Assembly (NCBI GenBank): GCA_938010435.1
Contig: CALLUS010000028.1
Span: 1 to 63,509 of the forward strand
Direction: 5' to 3'
Origin: an uncultured Rhizobiaceae group bacterium
GTDB taxonomy: Bacteria; Pseudomonadota; Alphaproteobacteria; Rhizobiales; Rhizobiaceae
DNA: 63,509 bases
The notes under the pieces were generated by a model. That model did no database searches, had not been told where the DNA came from, and saw only the letters and a list, made by a program, of their open reading frames with translations. Shown here piece by piece: positions 63,407 to 63,509 of this stretch (the stretch's first letter is position 1; every line of letters starts with the position of its first letter). A program made the translations under genes and the position numbers.

Positions 63407-63509
63407 CTAGAACATGGCCATGCCGCCGTTCACATGCAAGGTCGTCCCTGTAATATATGCAGCCTCTGCGCTGGCAAGATACAAGACAGCCGCTCCGATC
63501 TCGGCTGGA
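63407..63509 (-). CDS. fabG: 3-oxoacyl-ACP reductase, 3' end (truncated by window edge)
   Basis: Only the last 33 codons are inside the window. They read AEIGAAVLYLASAEAAYITG, then TTLHVNGGMAMF, then a TAG stop at 63407. That is the conserved C-terminal end of FabG, which uses NADPH to reduce beta-ketoacyl-ACP. The rest lies beyond the right edge. The order fabG-acpP-fabF on the minus strand confirms identity. Confidence 0.9.
   Translation of the reverse strand, partial: PAEIGAAVLYLASAEAAYITGTTLHVNGGMAMF

Noticed and set aside
1-63509. CRISPR arrays, tRNA or rRNA genes, prophage genes
   Set aside because: No regularly spaced repeats, cloverleaf sequences, rRNA segments or phage structural genes were noticed in either strand; a tRNA-finding program was not available.

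Overview
The window is a chromosomal segment of an alphaproteobacterium, most likely a marine member of the Hyphomicrobiales (Rhizobiales). The evidence is gene order and protein sequence: rplM-rpsI with speB and argC, ppx-ppk-hda-AI-2E transporter-CDP-alcohol transferase facing purM-purN, uvrC-pgsA-moaD-moaE, and holC-pepA-lptF-lptG-lptD-surA-pdxA-rsmA facing gmk-yicC-mltG-fabF-acpP-fabG are all arrangements typical of this order. Base composition looks close to even by eye (not computed). No rRNA, tRNA, CRISPR array, prophage or plasmid replication gene was seen. Layout: 1-2.5 kb is accessory, with an IS1182-type transposase and a DUF2971-like gene. 2.5-4.4 kb holds a CoA-binding protein, an enoyl-CoA hydratase homologue and a hotdog thioesterase. 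4.6-6.2 kb carries two tandem paralogous membrane proteins of unknown function, followed by about 400 bases with no confident gene but several inverted repeats. 6.5-10.1 kb is rplM-rpsI, a Rid-family gene, an agmatinase-family gene and argC. 10.1-14.4 kb holds regulators (HxlR, LysR), a DsbA-like protein, an IMPACT-family protein and a DUF3179 protein. 14.4-20.6 kb is a minus-strand polyphosphate/replication-control/membrane block. 20.8-23.1 kb is a secreted protein plus purM-purN. 23.1-31.1 kb contains a molybdopterin oxidoreductase, rlmJ, a secreted protein, a glutathione transferase, a cation antiporter, a pteridine-reductase-like SDR and uvrC. 31.2-34.0 kb holds a ToxR-like membrane protein, dgkA, pgsA, moaD and moaE. 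34.2-36.0 kb is a small block of uncharacterised genes, one of them broken by a frameshift. 36.1-44.2 kb has ndk, a PHP phosphoesterase, a GST, a DMT exporter, msrP-msrQ, an MFS carrier and an ABC-F protein. 44.2-45.5 kb is a stand-alone creatinase. 45.7-63.5 kb is the conserved envelope block: holC, pepA, lptFGD, surA, pdxA and rsmA, then a sulfatase, then gmk, yicC, mltG, fabF, acpP and the 3' end of fabG. The genes work together mostly in envelope and core functions. LptF, LptG and LptD export lipopolysaccharide, and the SurA-like protein probably assists outer-membrane protein folding. FabF, AcpP and FabG make acyl chains, while PgsA and DgkA handle phospholipid head groups. MltG trims nascent peptidoglycan. 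Mo-cofactor synthesis (MoaDE) sits in the same window as two molybdoenzymes. The items most worth a second look are a composite hairpin in the rplM-rpsI leader that could be an autoregulatory RNA, the tandem pair of unknown membrane proteins, a lysine-rich insertion in ribosomal protein S9, the lone creatinase, a ToxR-like one-component membrane protein, and several perfect dyads near regulator genes.
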